Shown here piece after piece: positions 38,018 through 46,485 of a DNA stretch of 64,000 nucleotides (positions are counted from its first letter, which is position 1; every line of letters begins with the position of its first letter). The translations under genes and the position numbers were made by a program. Under the pieces are notes generated by a model. The model ran no database searches. It saw only the letters and a program-made list of their open reading frames with translations, and had not been told where the DNA came from. The stretch is from Caldibacillus thermoamylovorans (GTDB lineage Bacteria; Bacillota; Bacilli; Bacillales; Caldibacillaceae), in NCBI RefSeq assembly GCF_000751775.1, contig NZ_CCRF01000044.1, positions 50,457-114,456 on the forward strand. Reading direction: 5' to 3'.

Positions 38018-38146
38018 ATGGGTCAAATTGTATGTTCTGTTTGCAACTCTACAGTAGATTATTTTGAGGATGAAAAAGTTACCGTGCTGTATGGACAGTG
38101 TTCCAGTAGCGATTGCGAACATCATCATCATGATTATGAAGAATAA
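38018..38146 (+). CDS. sr1p: SR1P, GapA-binding peptide
   Basis: This 42-residue peptide starts at ATG 38018 behind GAAAGGGGAATCAC; earlier in-frame codons overlap the promoter and are not translated. MGQIVCSVCNSTVDYFEDEKVT... keeps the SR1P pattern: a Cys-x-x-Cys pair, the strand YFEDEKVTVLYG, a further Cys pair and a His-rich acidic tail. In B. subtilis SR1P binds GapA and promotes RNase J1 activity; rnjA is 9 kb away here. Confidence 0.88.
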   Translation: MGQIVCSVCNSTVDYFEDEKVTVLYGQCSSSDCEHHHHDYEE

Positions 38147-38175
38147 GAAAAAAGGGGTATTTGTTTGTTTACTTG

Positions 38176-38210
38176 AAGGGGATACATACTAATTGTATCC
38201 CTTATTTTAT
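38176..38210 (+). terminator. SR1 terminator
   Basis: AAGGGGATACA / TGTATCCCTT around a 7-nt loop, then ATTTTAT, 30 nt after the SR1P stop. Confidence 0.85.
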
Positions 38211-38433
38211 GTTAATAGGCGATCCAAAATTTTAAAAAAGTTGCACTGAATTTCTTTGGAAGATATTCTTTATGAATCTGCTAAAACATCGGTTCTAGAA
38301 AATAAAACAACCATTAACATTCCTCGTCTACCATTGTGTTTCTTTTCGTGACTTTCGGAAAGTGGTTTTTCCAATGTAAAAACTGGTATAATTTTCTTGT
38401 GATTTCTGATTTATTTGTAAAGGGGGGTCCAAG

Positions 38434-39390
38434 TTGGATTGGTCAACACGGATAACAAAATTATTAAAGATTCAATACCCGATTATTCAAGGAGGTCTTG
38501 CCTACTTAGCGTACAGCGAACTGGCGGCAGCCGTATCTAACGCAGGCGGATTAGGACAAATTACAGCAATGAGTTTAAAACAGCCTGATGATTTACGAAA
38601 AGAAATAAGAAAGCTGAAATCGCTGACAAGTCGTCCGTTTGGGGTTAATTTTGCAATCGGTCAACATGGGAGACCTTATGAGGATTTTTTACAAGTAATC
38701 ATTGAAGAAGAAGTACCTGTTGTATCCGTAACAGGTGGAAACCCGGCCCCTTTTTTTGAAAAACTTGCCGGCCAAGATATAATCAAATTAGTCTTAGTAG
38801 CGTCAAAGCGTCAAGCTCAAAAAGCCGAGCAGCTTGGTGCAGATGCAGTCATGGTAGTCGGCCAAGAAGGCGGGGGACATCTGGGCAGAGACGATGTATC
38901 CACGCTTGTCCTTGTACCTCAAGTTGTCGATGCTGTTTCGATACCGGTCATCGCCTCCGGGGGAATTGGAGATGGCAGGGGATTGATGGCGGCTTTAAGT
39001 CTTGGCGCTGAAGGAATTGAAATGGGAACCCGCTTTATTGCAACGAAGGAGTGTGTTCATGCACACGATCTCTATAAACAAGCGTTAATTTCCGGAGATG
39101 AAACCGGAACTACGGTCATTAAACGGTCATTGGGAGCACCGGCTCGAGCTATTAGAAACGCTTGGACGGATAAAATTCTTGAACTTGAAAAAAATCGAGC
39201 GACTTATGAAGATTTAAAGGATTATATTTCCGGAGAAACGAATAAGAAATATATACATGAAGGAAAAATAAATGAAGGGTTTGCTTGGGCAGGACAAGTG
39301 ATGGGGTTAATTAAAGATGTCCCTTCAGTGGAAGAACTATTTCAAAGGATGATTACCGAAGCTGAAGAAATTCGTATAAAATGGCGATAA
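38434..39390 (+). CDS. Nitronate monooxygenase-family FMN enzyme
   Basis: This 318-residue TIM-barrel flavoprotein has [16 protein letters not shown] at the N-terminus, [19 protein letters not shown] in the middle (the general-base His of class II nitronate monooxygenases) and [13 protein letters not shown] plus [14 protein letters not shown] for phosphate binding of FMN. The same fold includes FabK-type enoyl-ACP reductases, so the reaction is not certain. TTG start behind AAAGGGGGG. yktA starts 13 bp after the stop and is probably co-transcribed. Confidence 0.85.
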   Translation: MDWSTRITKLLKIQYPIIQGGLAYLAYSELAAAVSNAGGLGQITAMSLKQPDDLRKEIRKLKSLTSRPFGVNFAIGQHGRPYEDFLQVIIEEEVPVVSVTGGNPAPFFEKLAGQDIIKLVLVASKRQAQKAEQLGADAVMVVGQEGGGHLGRDDVSTLVLVPQVVDAVSIPVIASGGIGDGRGLMAALSLGAEGIEMGTRFIATKECVHAHDLYKQALISGDETGTTVIKRSLGAPARAIRNAWTDKILELEKNRATYEDLKDYISGETNKKYIHEGKINEGFAWAGQVMGLIKDVPSVEELFQRMITEAEEIRIKWR

Positions 39391-39403
39391 TTTGGAGGTA
39401 AAC

Positions 39404-39679
39404 ATGGAATATTCCTATCCGATCTCCATGGATTGGACAACCGAAGAAATCATATCCGTTGTTCAATTTTTTGAAGCGATCGAAAAGGTGTATGATAAAG
39501 GTATAGAAAGAACACAATTGATGGAACAATATCGGAAGTTTAAACAAGTGGTTCCTGGTATTGGCGAGGAGAAGAAGGTTTTTCGAGAATTTGAAGAAGT
39601 GAGCGGTTATTCGGCTTATCATGCCGTAAAAAAATTGAAAGAGTCAAGCGTGGATAAGGAAATCATTAAATTGCCTTAA
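39404..39679 (+). CDS. yktA: UPF0223 protein YktA
   Basis: This 91-residue helical protein ([22 protein letters not shown] ... [13 protein letters not shown]) is the UPF0223 family of unknown function. The ATG at 39404 follows TTTGGAGGTAAAC. It lies downstream of the nitronate monooxygenase-like gene and converges with yktB; the order yktA-yktB-suhB is as in B. subtilis. Confidence 0.9.
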   Translation: MEYSYPISMDWTTEEIISVVQFFEAIEKVYDKGIERTQLMEQYRKFKQVVPGIGEEKKVFREFEEVSGYSAYHAVKKLKESSVDKEIIKLP

Positions 39680-39680
39680 T

Positions 39681-39737
39681 GTAAACGGTAATCGGAATTC
39701 CAATCAGTGGAATTGCCCACTGATTGGAAGTTCTTTT
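39681..39737 (+). repeat. R2 repeat copy 4, doubles as terminator
   Basis: CCAATCAGTGG / CCACTGATTGG is perfect around a 6-nt centre (39701-39728) and runs into AAGTTCTTTT. Placed between convergent yktA and yktB, it has all the features of a terminator. Confidence 0.8.
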
Positions 39738-40353
39738 ACCGGAAGGACATTTGATATATCGGTACTAAAGTTTTGAAAGTCGAGGTAGCTAATTCTAAAA
39801 ACCGTTTACCATCTTTTAAAATCGAATCATTTTTAGCAATATTTCTGCCTAGTAGAAATTCAGCTTTTTTTACTTGCTTAAATCGCAATAATGTTTCTTC
39901 CAAATCGATCTCTTGAATGGAATTGGCATTTTTATTCATATGATCTGTGGAAACGACAAAGTCATTCGTGATAAGCTGTTTCATCTCGTACATATGATTT
40001 AACAGATTATCGGCTATTTGTGATTTGTTGGGTAATTCATAAATATAGGCAAGCCAGAGAAATACATGGTCATCAAAAAGGCCAACTTGAAAATGGGGGA
40101 ATTGTTTGTAGCCCCGTTTATTCGGTCCGATAGCAAGCCATGTATCCTTTGGCGGGTTAACTTTCCGTCTAGCATGTTTTGCGATATGTAAAAACATTTC
40201 ATTACCAACCATGGTAGATAATTCAGCCGTTAAATATGTACCGATTTCTCGAAACTTTGGTTGAATTCGATCCTTAATTGCAGTCATTCGTTCATCCAAT
40301 CCGGCAATCGAAAAGACTTGAAAATCTTCTTCTGAAAATCCTGTAAATTCCAT
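39736..40353 (-). CDS. yktB: UPF0637 protein YktB
   Basis: This 205-residue soluble protein (FSEEDFQVFSIAGLDERM, PKDTWLAIGPNKRGYK, HFQVGLFDDHVFLWLA) is the UPF0637 family of Bacillales. No function is known. AGGAGTTGTTATATACA precedes the ATG. Monocistronic and convergent with yktA. Confidence 0.9.
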   Translation of the reverse strand: MEFTGFSEEDFQVFSIAGLDERMTAIKDRIQPKFREIGTYLTAELSTMVGNEMFLHIAKHARRKVNPPKDTWLAIGPNKRGYKQFPHFQVGLFDDHVFLWLAYIYELPNKSQIADNLLNHMYEMKQLITNDFVVSTDHMNKNANSIQEIDLEETLLRFKQVKKAEFLLGRNIAKNDSILKDGKRFLELATSTFKTLVPIYQMSFR

Positions 40354-40547
40354 TGTATATATAACAACTCCTATGCAAGCATTTTTTACTTTGACGATAT
40401 TTTAACATATTTCAACAGGAAAGTTTAACTGTAAGCAATTGTACCCTTGTTTTTTCCATAAAATAAAGCAAGCGATACTTTTTCATTTCGACTTGGTGTA
40501 TGATAATAAAAAATAAGGACAAAAAGTAATATTTGGAGGCAAACTCA

Positions 40548-41354
40548 ATGATTGATTGGTTAATATTAGATCGAGAAATAAAAATATGGATTCAAGAGGC
40601 GGGAGAAAGGATTCGTCATTCTTTACAAAATAAATTACAAATATCAACAAAATCGAATCCGAATGATTTAGTTACGAATGTTGACAAAGATACCGAGCAA
40701 TTTTTTATAGAAAAAATTCGTTCAACTTATCCGGGTCATCGAATATTGGGGGAAGAAGGCGGCGGTGACGAAATTACTGATGTCAGAGGGGTAATTTGGG
40801 TTATCGATCCCATTGACGGGACGATGAATTTTGTTCATATGCATCGAAATTTCACCATTTCAATTGGCGTTTTTGGAGATGGCGTTGGTCAGCTTGGGTA
40901 TATTTACGATGTTATCCACGATGAGCTTTATTCAGCTGTCAAAGGGAAAGGTGCATTGTTTAATGACCAACCGATACCAAGATTAGAAGAAGTTTCAATT
41001 GAAAAAGCAATTGTAGGAATGAATCCTATCTGGCTAACAAATAATCGACGTATTGATCCGGAATATTTAAGACGGCTTGTAAAAGACATACGAGGAACAA
41101 GATCCTTTGGTTCAGCTGCTCTTGAAATGGGCTATGTTGCTTGCGGCTGGCTGGATGCCTATATTGCCATGCATTTATCACCGTGGGACTTTGCGGCAGG
41201 TTGGGTCATTGTTGAAGAATTAGGCGGAAAGGCAACAAAATTAAACGGTGAACCTTTGTCACTCCTAGAAAAAAGTTCGCTATTTGTGGCAAAGCCCGGC
41301 TTGCACCAAGTTATTTTGGATAATTACCTACAAAATTATGTGGAAAAAAATTAG
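40548..41354 (+). CDS. suhB: Inositol monophosphatase-family protein
   Basis: This 268-residue Mg2+-dependent phosphatase (YktC in B. subtilis) has GEEGGGDE and WVIDPIDGTMNFVH as the metal-binding motifs and the closing SPWDFAAGWVIVEE. It may dephosphorylate inositol phosphate, PAP or related sugars; the motifs do not separate these. The ATG at 40548 follows TTTGGAGGCAAACTC; a TTG five codons earlier overlaps that site. Confidence 0.92.
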   Translation: MIDWLILDREIKIWIQEAGERIRHSLQNKLQISTKSNPNDLVTNVDKDTEQFFIEKIRSTYPGHRILGEEGGGDEITDVRGVIWVIDPIDGTMNFVHMHRNFTISIGVFGDGVGQLGYIYDVIHDELYSAVKGKGALFNDQPIPRLEEVSIEKAIVGMNPIWLTNNRRIDPEYLRRLVKDIRGTRSFGSAALEMGYVACGWLDAYIAMHLSPWDFAAGWVIVEELGGKATKLNGEPLSLLEKSSLFVAKPGLHQVILDNYLQNYVEKN

Positions 41355-41370
41355 ATCACCGAAAAAACGA

Positions 41371-41403
41371 AAGGTATGCCTAAACAATCAAACGGCATAC
41401 CTT
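41371..41403. terminator. Bidirectional terminator suhB / ylaF
   Basis: AAGGTATGCC / GGCATACCTT perfect arms; A-rich on the left side, serving the convergent ylaF as well. Confidence 0.8.
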
Positions 41404-41410
41404 CCATCGA

Positions 41411-41596
41411 TTATAATTTCCCCGATTCCCTCATTTTTTTCTTCGTACGGAACCCAAAGCCCATAATCAAAATTAAGAGTACAATGAATGTAAAAATTAG
41501 CGTTATGCTTTGAAATGAAACGGAAATACCGATACCGATCATCGCTGCAACTGCTAAGAAAGAATAAAGGAGAAAATTCCACTGAATCTTTTTCAA
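41411..41596 (-). CDS. ylaF: YlaF-like small membrane protein
   Basis: This 61-residue protein has two hydrophobic helices (about 7-26 and 29-48) and a basic tail, RTKKKMRES. It resembles DUF5325/YlaF and stands upstream of typA as in B. subtilis. AAGGATGGGA lies before the ATG. Function unknown. Confidence 0.78.
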   Translation of the reverse strand: MKKIQWNFLLYSFLAVAAMIGIGISVSFQSITLIFTFIVLLILIMGFGFRTKKKMRESGKL

Positions 41597-41766
41597 ATTA
41601 TCCCATCCTTTTTGTTAAAAATCATCATATATTTCCCGGCAAATTGTAAAAAATATAAAATGTCTATATGCTTTTATTTTACTAGATGATTTATTTTTTT
41701 TCCACAATGATGGTCAGTTGTGTTATAATAGAAAGGTTGATTTTCGAAAAGAAAGCAGGAGAAAGT

Positions 41767-43602
41767 ATGAAAGTAAGGGAAGATATTAGAAATATAGCGA
41801 TCATTGCCCATGTTGACCATGGGAAAACGACTTTGGTCGATCAATTATTGAAACAATCCGGTATTTTTCGTGCTAATGAGTATGTTCAAGAACGGGCCAT
41901 GGATTCCAATGACCTGGAACGGGAAAGAGGAATTACAATCTTAGCAAAAAATACCGCTGTACAATATAAAGATGTAAAAATTAATATTTTGGACACACCG
42001 GGACACGCCGATTTCAGTGGGGAAGTTGAGCGAATTATGAAACTGGTCGATGGTGTGTTGTTAGTTGTTGATGCTTATGAAGGATGCATGCCGCAAACAC
42101 GATTTGTGTTGAAAAAAGCACTCGAACAACATTTAACACCGATTGTCGTCGTTAACAAAATTGACCGTGATTTTGCAAGACCGGAAGAAGTGGTAGATGA
42201 AGTATTAGATTTATTCATTGAATTAGATGCGGATGATGATCAGTTGGATTTTCCAGTTGTTTATTGTTCAGCGATTAACGGTACCGCAAGCGTGGATCCG
42301 GACCCGGCAAAACAGGATGAAAATATGCAAGTCTTATTCGATACGATTTTAGAAAAAATTCCTGCACCTGTTGATAATCGCGAAGAACCGTTACAAATGC
42401 AAGTGGCCCTCCTTGATTATAATGAATATGTCGGTCGTATTGGTATTGGTCGGGTATTCCGCGGAACAATGCGAGTCGGTGAACAAGTGGCAGTGATGAA
42501 GCTTGACGGTAGTGTGAAGCAATTTCGGGTCACGAAAATGTTTGGGTTTTTAGGATTGAAGCGGGTTGAAATAAACGAAGCAAATGCCGGTGATCTTGTT
42601 GCCGTATCAGGAATGGAAGATATTAACGTTGGTGAAACGATTTGTCCGATTGATTTCCAAGAAGCATTACCACCGCTTCGTATTGATGAACCTACTTTAA
42701 AAATGACCTTTCTTGTTAATAATAGCCCTTTTGCCGGACGGGAAGGAAAATGGGTTACGGCAAGAAAAATAGAAGAGAGACTAAAAACGGAATTGCATAC
42801 CGATGTCAGTCTTCGTGTAGATTCAACTGATTCCGCTGATTCCTGGGTTGTTTCCGGTCGTGGGGAATTGCATCTGTCGATTTTAATCGAAACGATGAGA
42901 AGAGAAGGCTATGAATTGCAAGTATCCAAACCGGAAGTCATTTTAAAGGAAATCGACGGCAAAATTTGTGAACCATTTGAAAGAGTCGTTATTGACACAC
43001 CTGAAGAATATGTAGGTGCCGTTTTGGAATCGTTAGGAAGAAGAAAAGGCGATATGATTGATATGAGCAATAACGGAAAGGGTCAAGTTCGCCTCATTTT
43101 CCTTGTTCCTTCTCGCGGCTTAATTGGTTATAATACAGAATTATTAACATTAACAAAAGGGTATGGAATTTATAACCACTCTTTTGAAAAATATTTGCCA
43201 AAACTGTCTGGTCAAGTTGGCGGACGGATTCGCGGTGTTCTTGTCTCAATGGAGACCGGTGTTGCTTCGACTTACGGTATCATGCAAGTGGAAGACCGCG
43301 GGGTAATTTTTGTTGAACCGGGAACAGAAGTTTACGGTGGAATGATTGTCGGCGAACATAATAGAGAAAATGATATTACAGTAAATATTTGTAAAACAAA
43401 ACATCAAACTAATGTTCGTTCAGCAACAAAAGACCAAACGGCAGTTATTAAAAAACCGCGTTCATTTTCTTTGGAAGAAGCCCTGCAATATATTGATGAA
43501 GATGAATATGTAGAAGTAACTCCGGAATCGATTCGCATGCGGAAAAAAATATTGGATAAGTCATTACGCGAAAAAACAGCCAGAAAGAAAAAGGCAGAGT
43601 AA
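41767..43602 (+). CDS. typA: Ribosome-associated GTPase TypA/BipA
   Basis: This 611-residue translational GTPase acts in 50S assembly and growth at low temperature or under stress. G1 AHVDHGKTTL, G3 DTPGHADF and G4 NKIDRD are intact, followed by domain II, the EF-G-like III and V, and the BipA-specific C-terminal domain (ITVNICKTKHQTNVRSA). The ATG at 41767 follows AGCAGGAGAAAGT; an upstream in-frame ATG at 41686 lacks a Shine-Dalgarno. It has its own terminator. Confidence 0.97.
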   Translation: MKVREDIRNIAIIAHVDHGKTTLVDQLLKQSGIFRANEYVQERAMDSNDLERERGITILAKNTAVQYKDVKINILDTPGHADFSGEVERIMKLVDGVLLVVDAYEGCMPQTRFVLKKALEQHLTPIVVVNKIDRDFARPEEVVDEVLDLFIELDADDDQLDFPVVYCSAINGTASVDPDPAKQDENMQVLFDTILEKIPAPVDNREEPLQMQVALLDYNEYVGRIGIGRVFRGTMRVGEQVAVMKLDGSVKQFRVTKMFGFLGLKRVEINEANAGDLVAVSGMEDINVGETICPIDFQEALPPLRIDEPTLKMTFLVNNSPFAGREGKWVTARKIEERLKTELHTDVSLRVDSTDSADSWVVSGRGELHLSILIETMRREGYELQVSKPEVILKEIDGKICEPFERVVIDTPEEYVGAVLESLGRRKGDMIDMSNNGKGQVRLIFLVPSRGLIGYNTELLTLTKGYGIYNHSFEKYLPKLSGQVGGRIRGVLVSMETGVASTYGIMQVEDRGVIFVEPGTEVYGGMIVGEHNRENDITVNICKTKHQTNVRSATKDQTAVIKKPRSFSLEEALQYIDEDEYVEVTPESIRMRKKILDKSLREKTARKKKAE

Positions 43603-43610
43603 TGAAGAAA

Positions 43611-43640
43611 GAAAACTCGGATACCCGAGTTTTCTTTATA
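43611..43640 (+). terminator. typA terminator
   Basis: GAAAACTCGG / CCGAGTTTTC then TTTAT; starts 8 nt after the stop. Confidence 0.85.
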
Positions 43641-43749
43641 ATTCGTACATTTTATAGAATAGAAAAGAGTTTTTTTACAAATCTGTCTGTGTCATGTATG
43701 ATAATAGAAATAATACAATTTGCAAGATTAAGCTGTTGTTTTGGGGGGA

Positions 43750-44061
43750 ATGGGGTTGTTAGAGAATCGTCTTTCTTTTTTTGCGGCATTATACAAAGTT
43801 GATGAAAATCCGGAAATAGGTATGTGGCTTCTTTACAGTACCATTGTACTTTTAAGCATTGCCGCTTATAAACTTGGTTTTGCCCAAAAATTGCCATTAT
43901 TAAAGTCTTTAATCATTTACGCTTTTCTATTGTTAGGCTGTACGATTTTGAGCTTTTTAGGTACATTTTTACCTGTAGCAGAAGGTTTAGTAGTCATTTG
44001 CCTTGTTTTAACTATTTATCGAGTTCGCAGGAAGTTTGACCAAAATAAAGCTGTTCAATAA
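43750..44061 (+). CDS. ylaH: YlaH-like membrane protein
   Basis: This protein of about 103 residues has three membrane helices (about 27-43, 53-72 and 75-90) after [15 protein letters not shown]. It matches the YlaH family. GGGGGG runs into the ATG at 43750 with no room, so the TTG two codons later (43756), at a 7-nt distance, may be the real start. Unknown function. Lies after typA as in B. subtilis. Confidence 0.82.
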   Translation: MGLLENRLSFFAALYKVDENPEIGMWLLYSTIVLLSIAAYKLGFAQKLPLLKSLIIYAFLLLGCTILSFLGTFLPVAEGLVVICLVLTIYRVRRKFDQNKAVQ

Positions 44062-44154
44062 TAATGATGTTTGACTCTTGATATTTGGATACGGTTCAAA
44101 ATGGTATGGTATAATGGTTTTATACTGAAAAAGCGTATTGTTTTGGAGGAAGCA

Positions 44155-44355
44155 ATGAAAGTACAATGTGTGATATGCGATAAAATTGAGGAAATTGATG
44201 ACGAATTACCGCTTGCAAAAAAATTGAGAAATCGTCCGATCCATACATATATGTGTCAGGCATGTCATGATCGAATTAAAGAGCGTACGGAAGCGAGAAT
44301 ATCAACCGGAAAATTTAGGTTGTACCGATCTGTTCATAGAGATGATGAATGGTGA
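44155..44355 (+). CDS. ylaI: YlaI-like zinc-ribbon protein
   Basis: This 66-residue protein carries two Cys pairs, QCVICDK (Cys5, Cys8) and YMCQACHDR, spaced as a zinc ribbon, and a basic C-terminal helix. Family DUF2197/YlaI. The ATG at 44155 follows TTTGGAGGAAGCA. Function unknown; nucleic-acid or protein binding is likely from the fold. It ends at a terminator shared with convergent ylaJ. Confidence 0.86.
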   Translation: MKVQCVICDKIEEIDDELPLAKKLRNRPIHTYMCQACHDRIKERTEARISTGKFRLYRSVHRDDEW

Positions 44356-44388
44356 GGACTGGGAAAAAGTTAAAAAATATTTCAAGAG

Positions 44389-44415
44389 AACCGGGATAGG
44401 CCTGTCCCGGTTTTT
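44389..44415. terminator. Terminator ylaI / ylaJ
   Basis: AACCGGGACAGG-like arms (AACCGGGATAGG / CCTGTCCCGGTT) directly paired, then T3 on the plus strand. Confidence 0.85.
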
Positions 44416-44433
44416 AGTGTAATACATCTCCAA

Positions 44434-45051
44434 TCATTGGTTATTATCTTTATAATGATTTGATTGTTTGTTTTGCTGATTGTTAAGTTTTTTTGCATCT
44501 TTTTGTCCATCCGTTTCTTGTTTCGGTTCTTCGGTACGATTTTCGATGCTTGGATCCTGTAGGTCTCCCGGCACTTCCGGCATAAGACGGCCAACAATAT
44601 CAGATAATTCATTTAGGACACCTTGAACGGGCCTTCCATCTTGAATATCATTTCTAATTTCATCGATGCGGGCAAAAAAATCCGGATCAGCAACGACAAC
44701 CGCATTAGCACCATAAGGATCCTTTTTTAGTGCTTCAGCAACAGAATATTTTATCGAACCCACTTTCGAACGATCTAAATCTTTGTCAACGTCAATTCCA
44801 ACGACAGCAAATTTCCCAAGTGCTACCGCTGTCGCATTATTTACATTGGGGACATCTGCCGCTAAATTTGCCAAATGGTTGGATATTTCTTCACTGTCTT
44901 CCTTCCTTACTTCATTTATACTCGAATTTTTAACGTTCATATATTGACTGCGATTATTATCGGAGGTATCTGTTACCCCATTATTTTGACGGCATCCACT
45001 TAATTGAAAAACAGAAAATAAACAAATAATAAATATGATTATTTTTTTCAT
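44434..45051 (-). CDS. ylaJ: YhcN/YlaJ-family sporulation lipoprotein
   Basis: This 205-residue lipoprotein has a signal peptide ending LSGC (Cys20), a Ser/Asn-rich linker and a compact domain (about 55-165) with NVNNATAVALGKFAVVGIDVD and VVADPDFFARIDEI. This is the YhcN/YlaJ fold found in spore inner-membrane or germination lipoproteins. The tail is very polar, rich in Asn, Gln and Lys. Its transcription unit is separate from its neighbours. Confidence 0.88.
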   Translation of the reverse strand: MKKIIIFIICLFSVFQLSGCRQNNGVTDTSDNNRSQYMNVKNSSINEVRKEDSEEISNHLANLAADVPNVNNATAVALGKFAVVGIDVDKDLDRSKVGSIKYSVAEALKKDPYGANAVVVADPDFFARIDEIRNDIQDGRPVQGVLNELSDIVGRLMPEVPGDLQDPSIENRTEEPKQETDGQKDAKKLNNQQNKQSNHYKDNNQ

Positions 45052-45251
45052 GATGTCACCTCTATCAAGTCATTGTTGTCTTTTCTAAGCGGGAGAATGC
45101 AAATCCGGATTTCTCCGGAACGCTTCCATTCAATCTGAAAATTTTCCGACTAACACGTTTTAACTTCTGATTGGGTTTCACTTTATTTAGTATAATTTGT
45201 CAAAACGTATTTTTTTATACATGAACAACGAAATGATAGAGGATAATCATT

Positions 45252-45746
45252 TTATTCAATGATTAACGCAAGAACATCTGTAATAGGATTGTCCAAATTT
45301 GATCCGTCTTTGAATAAAATGTGAACGGGTCCATTTGCTTTTAAAGGGCTTCCATTTTCAGAAAATTTAAAGATGAGATCTTTTGCTTCATTAAGTGGAA
45401 TCGTCACTTTGTCAGTTTTTGTTTCAATGACTAATTTTGTCGCTTCCGGTAATGGCTCGGCATTATTGAGAAATGGTTCAAAAATAATTCCAAATGTCCC
45501 TGTTACCAATTTTTCCTTTTCATATTTTTTTTCTGTTTTTAAAGTTGGTGGTGATACAGAGCCTTCCCTGATCTCCCGGTCCCAATAATGGGATAGTTTT
45601 TCTTCATATGGAATATCTGATTCATTTATGTTTTTTCCCGCAAAATATGTATCTAAATCAATGCGGCGATCGTCAAAAATCCATACGCCCGGATCTAAAG
45701 TAATTTTAAACTTTACTTTTCCTTTAATTTCAATAATTTGTCCCAA
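45252..45746 (-). CDS. ylaL: YlaL-like conserved protein
   Basis: This 164-residue soluble protein starts at TTG 45746 (MGQIIEIKGKVKF) behind GAAGGAGCG; a longer reading from 45782 would include that Shine-Dalgarno. The conserved word LDPGVWIFDDRRIDLDTYF is distinctive. Some databases label this family a peptidyl-prolyl isomerase, but I see no cyclophilin, FKBP or parvulin motif. Assignment to YlaL rests mainly on position between ylaJ and ylaN; ylaK and ylaM are absent. Confidence 0.65.
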   Translation of the reverse strand: MGQIIEIKGKVKFKITLDPGVWIFDDRRIDLDTYFAGKNINESDIPYEEKLSHYWDREIREGSVSPPTLKTEKKYEKEKLVTGTFGIIFEPFLNNAEPLPEATKLVIETKTDKVTIPLNEAKDLIFKFSENGSPLKANGPVHILFKDGSNLDNPITDVLALIIE

Positions 45747-45966
45747 TGCTGTCGCTCCTTCTCTCAAAAATAATTTCATCAAAATGGTCTTCGTTTAAAG
45801 TATACCGATGAAAAGAAAAGTTGTCACATAGTATGATTTTATTTGTTAGGTGTAGAAGATTATTGGCGCTTTTAAAAGTTTCAACATCTCTTGTTTTCCT
45901 TGCATTTTTCTTGTTTAGAAGGTAGAATTTTAACAAGAATGGTTTTCTTGTAAGGGGGGAATGATG

Positions 45967-46248
45967 GTGGCGTCTGAAATGAAATTAGATCATCGGGAGA
46001 AAGCCTATCTTTTGTTGCAATCGTATGCGGATAAGATTATTAAGCTTATCCAAGTTCAAATGGATCACTTAACGATGCCCCAATGCCCATTATATGAAGA
46101 AGTATTAGATACGCAAATGTTTGGTCTTTCCCGTCAAATAGATTTTGCCGTAAAACTCGGGCTCGTCGATGAACAAGATGGTAAGAACTTATTAGATTCA
46201 GTTGAACGGAAACTATCTGCTCTGCATGAAGCTTCGTTGAAAAAGTAA
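45967..46248 (+). CDS. ylaN: YlaN, iron-homeostasis-linked protein
   Basis: This 93-residue helical protein has the invariant family core [20 protein letters not shown]. YlaN is essential in B. subtilis unless iron is supplied, and it has been linked to Fur de-repression. The GTG at 45967 (MASEMKL) is 7 nt from GGGGGGA and matches the B. subtilis N-terminus; two ATGs just before it are too close to the Shine-Dalgarno. It is followed by a terminator. Confidence 0.92.
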   Translation: MASEMKLDHREKAYLLLQSYADKIIKLIQVQMDHLTMPQCPLYEEVLDTQMFGLSRQIDFAVKLGLVDEQDGKNLLDSVERKLSALHEASLKK

Positions 46249-46262
46249 TAACGATTCATAGC

Positions 46263-46299
46263 TCAAACAGTTGAACGGCCAATTGTTTGGGTTTTTTTA
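46263..46299 (+). terminator. ylaN terminator
   Basis: CAAACAGTTG / CAATTGTTTG with one G-U pair, then GGTTTTTTT. Confidence 0.8.
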
Positions 46300-46485
46300 T
46301 AGGATAAGTATAAAAATACTGGTTAAAACCTTTGGACAAGTATTACTGTTCGCTCCCTGGCAATTCGCCTTTTTCAGATAAACTGTTAAAATAAATATAT
46401 TCTTTAGTCAATAGAGTGTCTTTATGAATGGAACAAGACATAACAAAAGGATAGAATATTCATTTAAAAGATTGGAAGAGAAAGT
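46300..46485. other. ylaN-ftsW intergenic region with degenerate repeat
   Basis: GGATAAGTATAAAAATAC followed later by TATTACTGTTCGCTCCCTGG resembles a decayed copy of the repeat at 57.8 kb. No gene is seen. The match is loose. Confidence 0.35.

Larger units (their letters stand above)
37962..38210 (+). ncRNA. SR1-type dual-function small RNA
   Basis: This transcription unit of about 250 nt lies between pdhD and the following genes, where B. subtilis encodes SR1 (205 nt). It has its own strong promoter, a CcpN-like operator, the SR1P reading frame and a terminator. In B. subtilis SR1 base-pairs with ahrC mRNA to limit arginine-catabolism activation. I cannot show the ahrC pairing here because ahrC is outside the window. 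Confidence 0.82.
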
